From CAZSDU01 sp963662525 (GTDB lineage Bacteria > Bacteroidota > Bacteroidia > Bacteroidales > FEN-979), in assembly GCA_963662525.1 (NCBI GenBank), contig OY759717.1, forward strand, positions 1,612,001-1,676,000: DNA of 64,000 nucleotides, given 5' to 3'. The notes under the pieces are model-generated. The model saw only the letters and a list, made by a program, of their open reading frames with translations. It had not been told where the DNA came from and did no database searches. Numbering within the stretch: the first letter of the stretch is position 1; each line of letters opens with the position of its first letter. Below, piece after piece: positions 42,001 to 50,215 of the stretch. The translations under genes were made by a program, and so were the position numbers.

Positions 42001-43194
42001 ATGATGAATAGCAGGTTCCGGACAGGGGTTGTCAATATCGGTGATCTTCCTTTGGGTGGGGATTATCCTGTCCGGGTGCAATCCATGACCAATACCAACA
42101 CCATGGATACGGCTGCCACCGTGGGGCAGTCGATCCGTATGATTGAAGCCGGTTGTGAATATATTCGGATGGCTGTTCCGGGCATGAAAGAAACTGAAAA
42201 TCTGCGCGAGATTAAAAAGGAGTTGTATAAAAGAGGATACAAGGTCCCGCTTATCGCCGACGTGCATTTTAATCCTAAAATAGCAGAAATTGCAGCGACT
42301 ATAGTTGAGAAAGTAAGAATCAATCCCGGAAATTATGCGGATAAAAGAAAGATACAGGATGCAGCCTGCCCGCCGAACAAGCAGGGATGCGGAATAAAAG
42401 ATAATGTATATCAGGATGAGTTGGAAAAAATTGCCAAAAGAATCAAACCCCTGATATTGATCTGTAAGGATCATGGAACGGCCATCCGGATTGGCTCAAA
42501 CCATGGTTCGTTGTCGGACAGGATCATGGAACGGTATGGTGACACTCCGCTTGGGATGGTTGAATCAGCGTTGGAGTTTGTCAGAATCTGTGAAAGTTAC
42601 AGTTTCCGGAATATTGTTCTGTCGATGAAAGCCAGTAACACCAAGGTAATGATTAATGCGAACCGGCTGCTGGTTGAGCGAATGAAACAGGAGGGAATGA
42701 ATTATCCCCTGCATCTTGGTGTTACAGAAGCTGGCGCCGGAGAAGACGGTCGTCTGAAATCGGCAGTTGGAATTGGCAGCCTGCTGGCTGATGGGATAGG
42801 AGATACGATTCGTGTTTCTATCACAGAAGATCCGGAATATGAAATCCCGGTGGCTTATGGAATTCTTCAGGCTTCCGGCGCCAGAATCACCAGAACAGAA
42901 TTTATTTCCTGTCCCTCCTGTGCCCGCACATTATTTGATATTCAAAAAACACTGCTGGCCATAAAAAAACTGACCGGCCACCTGAAGGGACTGAAAATAG
43001 CTGTGATGGGATGTATTGTCAATGGTCCGGGGGAAATGGCCGATGCACATTATGGTTATGTAGGTGCTGGAAAAGGGAGAGTGATGCTTTATAAGGGCCG
43101 GGAGATCATGAAAAAAAACATTGAAGAGGCAAGCGCGGTGAATGAATTGATTCAACTGATCAAATTGCATGGCGACTGGCAGGATCCTGATTAA
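42001..43194 (+). CDS. ispG: 4-hydroxy-3-methylbut-2-enyl diphosphate synthase (IspG)
   Basis: An enzyme of the MEP isoprenoid pathway that converts MEcPP to HMBPP with a 4Fe-4S cluster. The TIM-barrel domain (GVVNIGDLPLGGDYPVRVQSMTNTNTMD; NPGNYAD; NHGSLSDRIMERYGDTP; HLGVTEAG) leads into the C-terminal cluster domain, with CPSCARTLFD and GCIVNGPGE. It lacks the large middle domain of many Bacteroidota IspG. The start is the ATG at 42001; a GTG at 41980 falls in the repeat. Residues about 118-131 are coded by a 42-bp repeat. Confidence 0.95.
   Translation: MMNSRFRTGVVNIGDLPLGGDYPVRVQSMTNTNTMDTAATVGQSIRMIEAGCEYIRMAVPGMKETENLREIKKELYKRGYKVPLIADVHFNPKIAEIAATIVEKVRINPGNYADKRKIQDAACPPNKQGCGIKDNVYQDELEKIAKRIKPLILICKDHGTAIRIGSNHGSLSDRIMERYGDTPLGMVESALEFVRICESYSFRNIVLSMKASNTKVMINANRLLVERMKQEGMNYPLHLGVTEAGAGEDGRLKSAVGIGSLLADGIGDTIRVSITEDPEYEIPVAYGILQASGARITRTEFISCPSCARTLFDIQKTLLAIKKLTGHLKGLKIAVMGCIVNGPGEMADAHYGYVGAGKGRVMLYKGREIMKKNIEEASAVNELIQLIKLHGDWQDPD
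42351..42392. repeat. 42-bp palindrome-plus-heptamer repeat inside ispG
   Basis: GATACAG, GATGCAG, a 21-bp core (CCTGCC, nine bases, AGCAGG) and GATGCGG: six units of seven, 14 codons. The core is the same as at 47743-47763 except one base. It is stop-free in all frames and lies between NPGNYADKRK and KDNVYQDELEKI, where relatives have a loop. Confidence 0.85.
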
Positions 43195-44170
43195 TTACCT
43201 GTCCACCTGTTCCTATCTGCACCTGCCCGCAAAAAACCTTCAATGCCAGCGGCAATATCTCAAATGTAAACGGGGTATGCCCCAGAGATTCACCATCTGT
43301 TTCGATGTAGATGCTTCCCGTTGAACGGATGCGGATGTGCTTTCCCCTTAACGTAGTAACAAAAGGAAGGTTTACCAGCGTTCCATCATATAATTTCCTG
43401 GTATAACGAACCACCGCAAACTTCGATGCTTTTTTGATAACCATTACATCCATCAGGCCATCATCGGGAACAGCATAAGGAACCTGCATCATGCCACCTC
43501 CGTTGTATTTGCATATCCCTACATTCATGGAAAAAATTTCTCCCTTGAAAACGATTTCATTGTCCACTTCTATTACCCCGTCAAGAAATTTATACTGAAA
43601 CAGGCTGGCAAAAACAAAATAAAAATAGGCAAAGGTATTTCCACGTCCCTTTTCTTTCAGGATATTGGTTTTCTTCGCCACCAGTGCATCGTAACCCATG
43701 CCGGCGACATTCATGAAGTATCGGTTGTGCTTTTCGCTTTCTTTATGATAATGAACCAGCCCGATATCCTGGATGAAGGTTTTACCTGCTTTTAAAATGG
43801 CAATGGCCTTTTTATAATCGAAGGGAATTTGAAAAGTCCGGCACCAGTCGTTTCCCGTACCAACGGGGATCATCCCAAGCGAAATTTCCAGGGGCGGAAT
43901 GCCAGTCTGTCGCATAATGCCATTCAGCACTTCGTTAAGGGTGCCATCACCTCCGACGACGGCAATATTTCTGAAACCCCTGGCGATGTTGTCTGAAGCA
44001 AGATGAATAGCATGATTCCGGTGTTCCGTGAAAACGCATTCATAATCAAACCCCTCCCGGGTAAGATGCTGGCATATTTTCGGCCAGTCTTTTTCACCTT
44101 TCTTACTCCCTGCATTGGGATTCACAATGATCAGCCATTTGCCGGCAAGATCGGTTTGTTGTTGAGTCAT
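43160..44170 (-). CDS. Diacylglycerol/lipid kinase family protein
   Basis: A 336-residue kinase of the DgkB/YegS type, expected to phosphorylate a lipid alcohol such as diacylglycerol. The nucleotide-binding motif GGDGTLNE is at about 73-80, with IPVGTGNDWCR (about 102-112) and the C-terminal beta sandwich region. Ends convergently with ispG and overlaps its 3' end by 35 bases. The exact lipid substrate cannot be read from the sequence. Confidence 0.92.
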   Translation of the reverse strand: MTQQQTDLAGKWLIIVNPNAGSKKGEKDWPKICQHLTREGFDYECVFTEHRNHAIHLASDNIARGFRNIAVVGGDGTLNEVLNGIMRQTGIPPLEISLGMIPVGTGNDWCRTFQIPFDYKKAIAILKAGKTFIQDIGLVHYHKESEKHNRYFMNVAGMGYDALVAKKTNILKEKGRGNTFAYFYFVFASLFQYKFLDGVIEVDNEIVFKGEIFSMNVGICKYNGGGMMQVPYAVPDDGLMDVMVIKKASKFAVVRYTRKLYDGTLVNLPFVTTLRGKHIRIRSTGSIYIETDGESLGHTPFTFEILPLALKVFCGQVQIGTGGQVINQDPASRHAI

Positions 44171-44245
44171 AAATCCGGATTGGTGGAATTGGACCGCAAG
44201 TTAAGTATTTAGTGTAAAAGTATTATCTTTATACAAGAATTTGAA

Positions 44246-44866
44246 ATGATGAAAAAGATCCTTTGCTTCTTTGTATTTTGCCTGCTGAACGGACTATTGC
44301 TCAGCGCACAAACGAATGATAAATCCCTGAAATACTTCAACAAGACCGAAGCCGGGGTATCATTCGGCCTTGGTTCATTTAAGACCGATATATACAATAA
44401 TGTTCAGAAAAAAATCAGGAATGACGAGATTGTCATCACTTTTCAGACCATCAATGGACTTAAATACATGAATCAGCTTGGGGTAGGACTTAGTTTTGGT
44501 GTCGAAAAATGGCAAAATGGTTTATTCTGGCCGCTCTACGCTTATATAAGCTATGACCTGAAGCCTGCCGACAATACATTTTATGGCGCCATCTATCTCG
44601 GGTATGCCTTCGGAACACGTAAACAAACAAGTTTTTATGAAGAGGGAAAAGGCGCTTTCGGATTGAGTATTGGATTGGGATATAAAATGAAGATCGCGAA
44701 AAACCTGAGATTCATGTATGAGATCTTCTATAAATACCAGGCCATCTCATCAAATTATAATGTTTGGTATACCGACTCTGCCAATGTGAAAAAATTGATC
44801 AGAACAGAGGAATATAAAGTCCCGCTTCATTTTGCCGGATTCAAGATCGGCATCTGCTTCCCCTGA
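44246..44866 (+). CDS. Predicted outer-membrane beta-barrel protein
   Basis: A 206-residue protein with signal peptide (ending LLSAQ) and alternating strands typical of small barrels: AGVSFGLGSFKTDIY, GVGLSFGVEKW, GAIYLGYAFG, FGLSIGLGYKMKI and the terminal GFKIGICFP. It stands alone between two minus-strand genes, and its stop lies four bases from the O-antigen ligase stop. Function unknown. Confidence 0.75.
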   Translation: MMKKILCFFVFCLLNGLLLSAQTNDKSLKYFNKTEAGVSFGLGSFKTDIYNNVQKKIRNDEIVITFQTINGLKYMNQLGVGLSFGVEKWQNGLFWPLYAYISYDLKPADNTFYGAIYLGYAFGTRKQTSFYEEGKGAFGLSIGLGYKMKIAKNLRFMYEIFYKYQAISSNYNVWYTDSANVKKLIRTEEYKVPLHFAGFKIGICFP

Positions 44867-44870
44867 TAAT

Positions 44871-46532
44871 TCAGATCAGACATTTTTCCTTCCTGGCAAA
44901 AAGGAAGAACGAATAAAAGAAAGCAAAAAATGTTACTCCTGTCTGAGATTCAATGGTATCCTCTGTCAGCATGGAAAACAGGGCGATGATTAAAAATACC
45001 AGAAAGAAATAATCATTGTATTGTTTTAAAATTAATGGAGGATAAAAAACCGCGACAAGAAACCAGATAAATCCAAAAATACCAAAGGCAATAAAAATTG
45101 ACATATACTGGTTATGCGACCGCCATCGCTGATCAGGCGCCAGTTTCGAATGCATCTTTTCATATTGCCGCTCAAATGCTATATTCATATCTCCCGTTCC
45201 AACACCATACAACCAGTTTTCTTTGATCAGCCCCAGAGAAGCTTTCCAGAATTCAATGCGCTGCATTACCGTTGATCCGGTGGGATTTTCAGTAGCCTGA
45301 TATTGATCGTATCCTGCCAGGAATTCATAAATCCGGCCCCGGATACTGAAAGGCTCCAGAAAAACAAAATTTGCGGTTCCTTTTTCGATGGTGCTGATTT
45401 CATTGTCGGTCAGCTTTTCAACGGCATCAGCATCTTTCCGTTCGCCTTTTGAAGTAAGGAAGCGGATCAGGGTGAATTTCACGGGCTGATTTTTCATGTC
45501 CAGGCTGTCAAAGGGAATTTGACTTCGGCGATTCCAGGAATCGCGCAATTCATCCCATTGCACATAAAGCCAAAGATAATTCCCGTTTTCAGTCTGAAGA
45601 TTTGCAGAATTATGAATATAGGGGTTCCCCCGGGAAGTGAAATGGTCCAGCTTTCTGAAATCGACTATTTTCACGGCATAATAATCCCTGATGACAGAAT
45701 GAACATAAAAATACCAGCCACCCCCTACGCCAATCAACACTAAAAGGATGAAAACTTTCAACCATATCTTTTTTTGGTGGAAAATCAAAACCGGGATAAT
45801 CAACAACAATGTCAGGAAGGAAATGATAAAGCCGGTCATCGATTTGGTCAGGACCAGATAAGCAAGAAACCAAACCATGGCAAGAAAAAAGAGGACCTTC
45901 CATCCTGGTCTTATGCGGTTTTTCCGGATGATGAAATAAGCAAGAGAAAACAACGACAGACTGATGAGTAAACTGAATATAATGTGGGAAACATGCCTGG
46001 CAACATCTCGTATGTCTATATAATCATTGAAAATAACCTTCCATGTATTCATGAATGTTGCAACCAGAAGGGAAAGAATAAACAGCAGCAGAAAGGCCCG
46101 GAAGGTTTTCGGACCGATTTTTTCTGAAGTGGCAAAAAACACCGGAAGTGCCATCAGGGGCAATTTGGTGCGTAAATCCTTCAGGGCATAATCGAAATCT
46201 ACGGTAAAGATTAGTCCCACAATATGCAACAAGAACACAGAAGAAAAAATAAGAGCGGGTTTGTTCTTCGAAAATTCCCGGAGTCCCCTGAGCATCCCCT
46301 CAAAAAACAAATAAAAAAAATAAGGTAAAATGAGTAAAATTCCCGGGAACCTTGGATGACGGAAATAAAACGAGGTTAATTTCTCAAGATTCAGATAAGC
46401 CATGATCCAGGCTCCGGTCATCGTCAGCTGGCCGATACTCAGGATGGCTTTGGAGAATGGCAGAAAAATCAGGATTAAAACAAATCCGAAATAATAAGCA
46501 AAGCGAACGAATTGTCGAAAAATAAATTCCAT
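44871..46532 (-). CDS. O-antigen ligase/polymerase family membrane protein
   Basis: A 553-residue membrane protein of the Wzy_C (O-antigen ligase-like) family with about 11-12 helices and a large periplasmic loop (about 265-470). The loop holds the conserved region LIKENWLYGVGTGD and RSHNQYMSIFIAFGIFGF. It either joins O-antigen to lipid A-core or polymerises polysaccharide. It follows a deacetylase gene and a glycosyltransferase on the same strand, which supports a role in surface polysaccharide. Confidence 0.88.
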   Translation of the reverse strand: MEFIFRQFVRFAYYFGFVLILIFLPFSKAILSIGQLTMTGAWIMAYLNLEKLTSFYFRHPRFPGILLILPYFFYLFFEGMLRGLREFSKNKPALIFSSVFLLHIVGLIFTVDFDYALKDLRTKLPLMALPVFFATSEKIGPKTFRAFLLLFILSLLVATFMNTWKVIFNDYIDIRDVARHVSHIIFSLLISLSLFSLAYFIIRKNRIRPGWKVLFFLAMVWFLAYLVLTKSMTGFIISFLTLLLIIPVLIFHQKKIWLKVFILLVLIGVGGGWYFYVHSVIRDYYAVKIVDFRKLDHFTSRGNPYIHNSANLQTENGNYLWLYVQWDELRDSWNRRSQIPFDSLDMKNQPVKFTLIRFLTSKGERKDADAVEKLTDNEISTIEKGTANFVFLEPFSIRGRIYEFLAGYDQYQATENPTGSTVMQRIEFWKASLGLIKENWLYGVGTGDMNIAFERQYEKMHSKLAPDQRWRSHNQYMSIFIAFGIFGFIWFLVAVFYPPLILKQYNDYFFLVFLIIALFSMLTEDTIESQTGVTFFAFFYSFFLFARKEKCLI

Positions 46533-46539
46533 TCCGGTT

Positions 46540-47298
46540 TTAAATAAACAATTTTGCTCTTCCCATTTTCATCTTGATTCTGAATGTTAACAATGAATCG
46601 GTTCCCCTGATATCGATCCGCTTCATCTCAAAAGCTTGTCGTATCGGATATGGGTTTATGCGATTCCCAATCCTGAGCGCATAATCCATCTCCAAATTTT
46701 TAAAAAGCTCAAACATCCCGGCTTTTCGTGCCGGATCCTTCCGGGGATAACCTCCATAGGGATAGGCCAGTACACGGATAAACGGCAGGTGAGAATACTG
46801 CAGAATATCGAAACAATTTTTCAGATCTTCTTCCATGTCGTTGATTGCAAGATCCCGGTAATTTTGATGGAGAAAAGAATGCAGACCTATTTCCACATTA
46901 CCGCCTTCTGATATTTCTATCAATTCATCCGCAGTCATGATGGGATCATGGCCCCTGTCCCAGACATTGGTCTTTCCCATGTAAGCGACCGGAACAAAAA
47001 TGCAGGCTTTAAATCCGTATTTTTTTAACAAAGGGACTGCAAATTCTTTAAAACTCCGGTAGGCATCGTCGAATGTGAGAATAAATGCTTTAGCTGGCAA
47101 TGGCTGATGATCAGCCATCAGAGATTTCAATTCCCGGAAAGAGATGGAATGATATTCATTTTCTTTCAGCCAGGCAAGATGCAGCTCCAGATTGTCCGTT
47201 GAAACCGTCAATAGGTCGTTAATCTTCTCCGACACCTTGTGGTACATCAGTACCGGAAGTCCATTTTTCTCCGGAATCCAACGATCTATCCCATTCAT
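46540..47298 (-). CDS. Polysaccharide deacetylase family protein
   Basis: A 252-residue enzyme of the NodB/CE4 type. Metal and catalytic motifs: the TFDDAYRSF segment (motif 1 with paired aspartates) and GLHSFLHQNY (HxxxH, motif 2), then RVLAYPYGGYPR (motif 3). It removes acetyl groups from N-acetyl sugars or peptidoglycan; the substrate is unknown. It overlaps the glycosyltransferase by four bases and precedes the ligase gene by seven, so the three probably work together on envelope glycans. Confidence 0.92.
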   Translation of the reverse strand: MNGIDRWIPEKNGLPVLMYHKVSEKINDLLTVSTDNLELHLAWLKENEYHSISFRELKSLMADHQPLPAKAFILTFDDAYRSFKEFAVPLLKKYGFKACIFVPVAYMGKTNVWDRGHDPIMTADELIEISEGGNVEIGLHSFLHQNYRDLAINDMEEDLKNCFDILQYSHLPFIRVLAYPYGGYPRKDPARKAGMFELFKNLEMDYALRIGNRINPYPIRQAFEMKRIDIRGTDSLLTFRIKMKMGRAKLFI

Positions 47299-48074
47299 GA
47301 CGCTGATAATTCAATGGTTTTAGCAATTTTCAGGGAGGCATAAAATGCGGTAAAGAACGACCAGATAAAGCCAGGATAGCCATCCAGAATACCTCCTTTA
47401 AGAATATAAATAGTAAAAAAACTGATGGGAAATTTAAATCCCACCCAGCATTTGGAATATTTTTTTCCTTTACTGACATTCTCTGCCGCTGCCTGTGTTG
47501 TATAGATGTTGGTTTTTCCCAGGTGATGGGTAATGTTGCGATAGGAATAATGAATGATCCTTCCCTTGAACGTACCTGTGTTCCCTCTTAATTCAACCCC
47601 TTCATGAACCTGTACTTGGGTGAAATTTCCCCGGTTGCGGTCGAAAAATCTCAGGTGAAATTCATGTCCCACCCCGCTATGTTTGAGGATGCGGTCCATA
47701 AAGCATAAAGAAAACGGAATCCTGTATCCTGAATCCTGTATCCCTGCCTGTTCGGCGGGCAGGCTGCATCCTGCATCTTGTTTCCATGCAGTGATTTCTT
47801 CGCGTAGTTCTGCGGATACGACTTCATCTGCATCAATGGAAAGAATCCAGTCGTTGGAGGCCTGATTGGTTGCAAATTGTTTCTGGTCACCATAACCCGT
47901 GAACTCACGATGATAGACACGACAACCCGACGACTCACAGATGGCAACAGTATTATCCGTGGAAAAAGAATCCACCACCACTACTTCTGTGGCAATTCCC
48001 TGAACGGAATCGAGGCATCGCTGGATGTTTGCCTCTTCATTATGGGTTATTATAACCACAGAGATTTCAGGCAT
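47295..48074 (-). CDS. Family 2 glycosyltransferase with repeat-encoded insert
   Basis: A 259-residue GT-A glycosyltransferase like WaaE/KdtX proteins. N-terminal EISVVIITHNEEANIQRCLDSV, then VVVDSFSTDNTV and the DxD motif SIDADEVVS are visible. After EEITAWK lies a segment (about residues 100-120) encoded by nine units of a 7-bp repeat; homologs continue from there directly to the acceptor part (RILKHSG...HLRFFDR). The sugar and acceptor are unknown. It is between a nitrilase gene and the polysaccharide deacetylase gene. Confidence 0.9.
   Translation of the reverse strand: MPEISVVIITHNEEANIQRCLDSVQGIATEVVVVDSFSTDNTVAICESSGCRVYHREFTGYGDQKQFATNQASNDWILSIDADEVVSAELREEITAWKQDAGCSLPAEQAGIQDSGYRIPFSLCFMDRILKHSGVGHEFHLRFFDRNRGNFTQVQVHEGVELRGNTGTFKGRIIHYSYRNITHHLGKTNIYTTQAAAENVSKGKKYSKCWVGFKFPISFFTIYILKGGILDGYPGFIWSFFTAFYASLKIAKTIELSAS
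47715..47777. repeat. 63-bp palindrome-plus-heptamer repeat inside glycosyltransferase
   Basis: On the minus strand: GATGCAG twice, a 21-bp core (CCTGCC, nine bases, GGCAGG), then GATACAG, GATTCAG, GATACAG, GATTCCG. Nine units of seven equal 21 codons, in frame. It uses a different reading frame from the copy in ispG. Confidence 0.88.
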
Positions 48075-48078
48075 ATTC

Positions 48079-48876
48079 TCAGGTTAGGTTCAAAGAAAAT
48101 TGATCCCAGTCCATCCCAAGCGTGAATGATTCACGGAAAGCCAGTAAATCCTTATAGGAAAGACTGAGCGTTTCATAAACTTCTTTGCCTGGCGCTGCTT
48201 TCATCATCACATTTCCCCTGGCATCAACAGCCATGGAATCGCCGGAATGGTCAGTCCCATGACCGTCCATGCCAATGCGGTTGACACCGATTGCATAGGA
48301 CTGGTTTTCCATGGCGCGGGCTTTAAGCAATGTTTCCCAGACATGTTGCCTGCTCTGCGGCCAGTTGGCCAGGCAAACCAGGGCATCATATTCATATCGT
48401 CCATCCTGATAAGAATTCTTGGTCCATACAGGAAATCGCAAATCATAACAGATCAGCGGCATGATCTTCCACCCGTTTACATCAAATATTTTCCTCGAAT
48501 TCCCGGCATTGATAATCCGGTATTCTTCGCTTAAACGAAACAAATGCCGTTTATCGTATGTTTGAATGCTTCCATCCGGAGAAATACAAACCAGGCGATT
48601 ATAAAACTGATCCTTATCCCTGATCAACAATGTTGCCATAATGACGACATTTCTGGAGGTAGATTCTGTAAGGAGAAAACGGACTGAAGGGCCATCCATT
48701 TCTTCAGCACAAACCATGGGATTGATGGAAAAGCCGGTATTGAACATCTCCGGTAAAAGGATAAGGTCGCTTTGACTTCCTATCCGGTCAAATAAATTCC
48801 GGAAGTGCTGAATATTTTTTACAGGGTCTTCCCAGTAAAGAGAAGTCTGGATAAAAGTAACGGTAATCTTGTCCAT
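48079..48876 (-). CDS. Nitrilase-family amidohydrolase, YafV/omega-amidase-like
   Basis: A 265-residue carbon-nitrogen hydrolase. The catalytic Glu-Lys-Cys triad is visible in LLPEMFNTGF, YDKRHLF and ICYDLRFPVW. Omega-amidases of this subfamily deaminate alpha-keto-glutaramate and similar repair products of methionine salvage or transamination. It is four bases downstream of no gene and four before the glycosyltransferase; a functional link with the glycan genes is not evident. Confidence 0.9.
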   Translation of the reverse strand: MDKITVTFIQTSLYWEDPVKNIQHFRNLFDRIGSQSDLILLPEMFNTGFSINPMVCAEEMDGPSVRFLLTESTSRNVVIMATLLIRDKDQFYNRLVCISPDGSIQTYDKRHLFRLSEEYRIINAGNSRKIFDVNGWKIMPLICYDLRFPVWTKNSYQDGRYEYDALVCLANWPQSRQHVWETLLKARAMENQSYAIGVNRIGMDGHGTDHSGDSMAVDARGNVMMKAAPGKEVYETLSLSYKDLLAFRESFTLGMDWDQFSLNLT

Positions 48877-48896
48877 TATTGCAATTATATTCCCCT

Positions 48897-48943
48897 CAGG
48901 GCCCCTCCCTATTTATAAAGAGGGTTCGGGGCGGGGACATTTA
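48897..48943. repeat. G/C-rich repeat upstream of pgk
   Basis: CCCCTCAGGGCCCCTCCCTA, then a short AT segment and AGAGGGTTCGGGGCGGGGAC. The two arms are partly complementary. It resembles the C-rich repeats at 21381-21410 and in tsaB. It lies in the divergent gap between the nitrilase and pgk genes. Confidence 0.5.
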
Positions 48944-48972
48944 TTTTACTCGTAAAATTAAAAAGATATGCG

Positions 48973-48999
48973 TTGTCCCGCTGAAAAATTTTAAATTTG
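48973..48999 (+). promoter_or_regulatory. Promoter of pgk
   Basis: TTG (48973-48975), 16 bases, TAAATTTG (48992-48999). The -7 box is an exact TAnnTTTG, the spacing is slightly short. It is 25 bases from the ATG. Confidence 0.6.
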
Positions 49000-49024
49000 C
49001 CCTGATAACTATAATTCTCATATC

Positions 49025-50215
49025 ATGCATACGATAGATGATTTAAACTTCAAGGGCAGGAAAGCCTTAATTCGTGTTGACTTTAATGTTCCCCTGGATA
49101 ACAACTTTCAGGTAACCGATACCAACCGCATCGATGCAACTTTACCCACCATCAACAAAATTCTGAACGATGGAGGATCGGTGATACTCATGTCGCACCT
49201 GGGTCGCCCAAAAGGCGGACCGGAGGAAAAATATTCCCTGAAACATCTTGTTCCATATTTGACGCAGGTTCTTCAACGGCCGGTAAAATTTGCCGATGAT
49301 TGTATCGGGCAGTCGGCTATTGACCTATCCGCTTCCCTTCAGCCAGGAGAAGTGCTTTTACTGGAAAATCTCAGGTTTTACAAAGAAGAAGAAAAGGGGG
49401 ATGAGGTTTTTGCTGAAAAACTGGCCAAACTCGGAGATGTTTATGTGAACGATGCTTTTGGAACTGCACACCGGGCTCACGCGTCAACGGCCATCATTGC
49501 CGACTTTTTCCCCGAAAATAAAATGTTCGGTTATGTCATGGCCAATGAGATCATCAACATCGATAAATGTCTGAAAGATAATAAACGTCCTTTCACAGCT
49601 ATTCTCGGAGGAGCAAAAGTATCAACCAAAATTGAGATCATCAACCACCTGATGGACAAGGTCGACAACCTGATCATAGGAGGGGGTATGATGTTCACCT
49701 TCATTAAAGCCCTTGGCGGCGAAATAGGGGCATCCATGGTCGAAGAAGAATATGTGGAACTGGCTAAAAACATTATCGAAGGAGCCAAGGCCCTTGGCGT
49801 AAACCTTTATGTTCCTGCCGATGCGGTGATCGCCGATGTGTTCTCCAACGATGCCAACAAAAAACTCAGCAGCGCTTACGACATACAGGTCCCCTGGATG
49901 GGCCTCGATATCGGGCCATCAGCCTGCCAGAAATTCAACCAGGTCATCGAAAAATCAGGTACTATCCTCTGGAATGGCCCTATGGGTGTTTTTGAAATGA
50001 ACAGTTTTGAAGAAGGCACCAAATTTATCGCACATGCTGTTGCCCGTGCAACGGAAAACGGTACTTTCTCCCTGGTTGGCGGGGGAGATTCCGTTGCAGC
50101 CATCAATAAATACGGACTGGCCGATAAAGTCAGCTATGTTTCCACCGGAGGAGGCGCCATGCTTGAATATATTGAGGGGAAAGAACTGCCGGGAATTATT
50201 GCTATCCTTGATTAA
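49025..50215 (+). CDS. pgk: Phosphoglycerate kinase
   Basis: A 396-residue glycolytic enzyme that makes ATP from 1,3-bisphosphoglycerate. The N-terminal RVDFNVPLD and LMSHLGRPKG motifs, GAKVSTKIE hinge region, and the ATP-binding GGGDSVAAIN and STGGGAMLEY segments are all conserved. It is a single gene with its own promoter; its stop overlaps the stop of the convergent glycosyltransferase by four bases. Confidence 0.97.
   Translation: MHTIDDLNFKGRKALIRVDFNVPLDNNFQVTDTNRIDATLPTINKILNDGGSVILMSHLGRPKGGPEEKYSLKHLVPYLTQVLQRPVKFADDCIGQSAIDLSASLQPGEVLLLENLRFYKEEEKGDEVFAEKLAKLGDVYVNDAFGTAHRAHASTAIIADFFPENKMFGYVMANEIINIDKCLKDNKRPFTAILGGAKVSTKIEIINHLMDKVDNLIIGGGMMFTFIKALGGEIGASMVEEEYVELAKNIIEGAKALGVNLYVPADAVIADVFSNDANKKLSSAYDIQVPWMGLDIGPSACQKFNQVIEKSGTILWNGPMGVFEMNSFEEGTKFIAHAVARATENGTFSLVGGGDSVAAINKYGLADKVSYVSTGGGAMLEYIEGKELPGIIAILD

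Noticed and set aside
41893..42474. Minus-strand reading frame of 193 codons opposite ispG
   Set aside because: It is open because the octamer and heptamer repeats lack stops on that strand; ispG on the plus strand has full conserved motifs.
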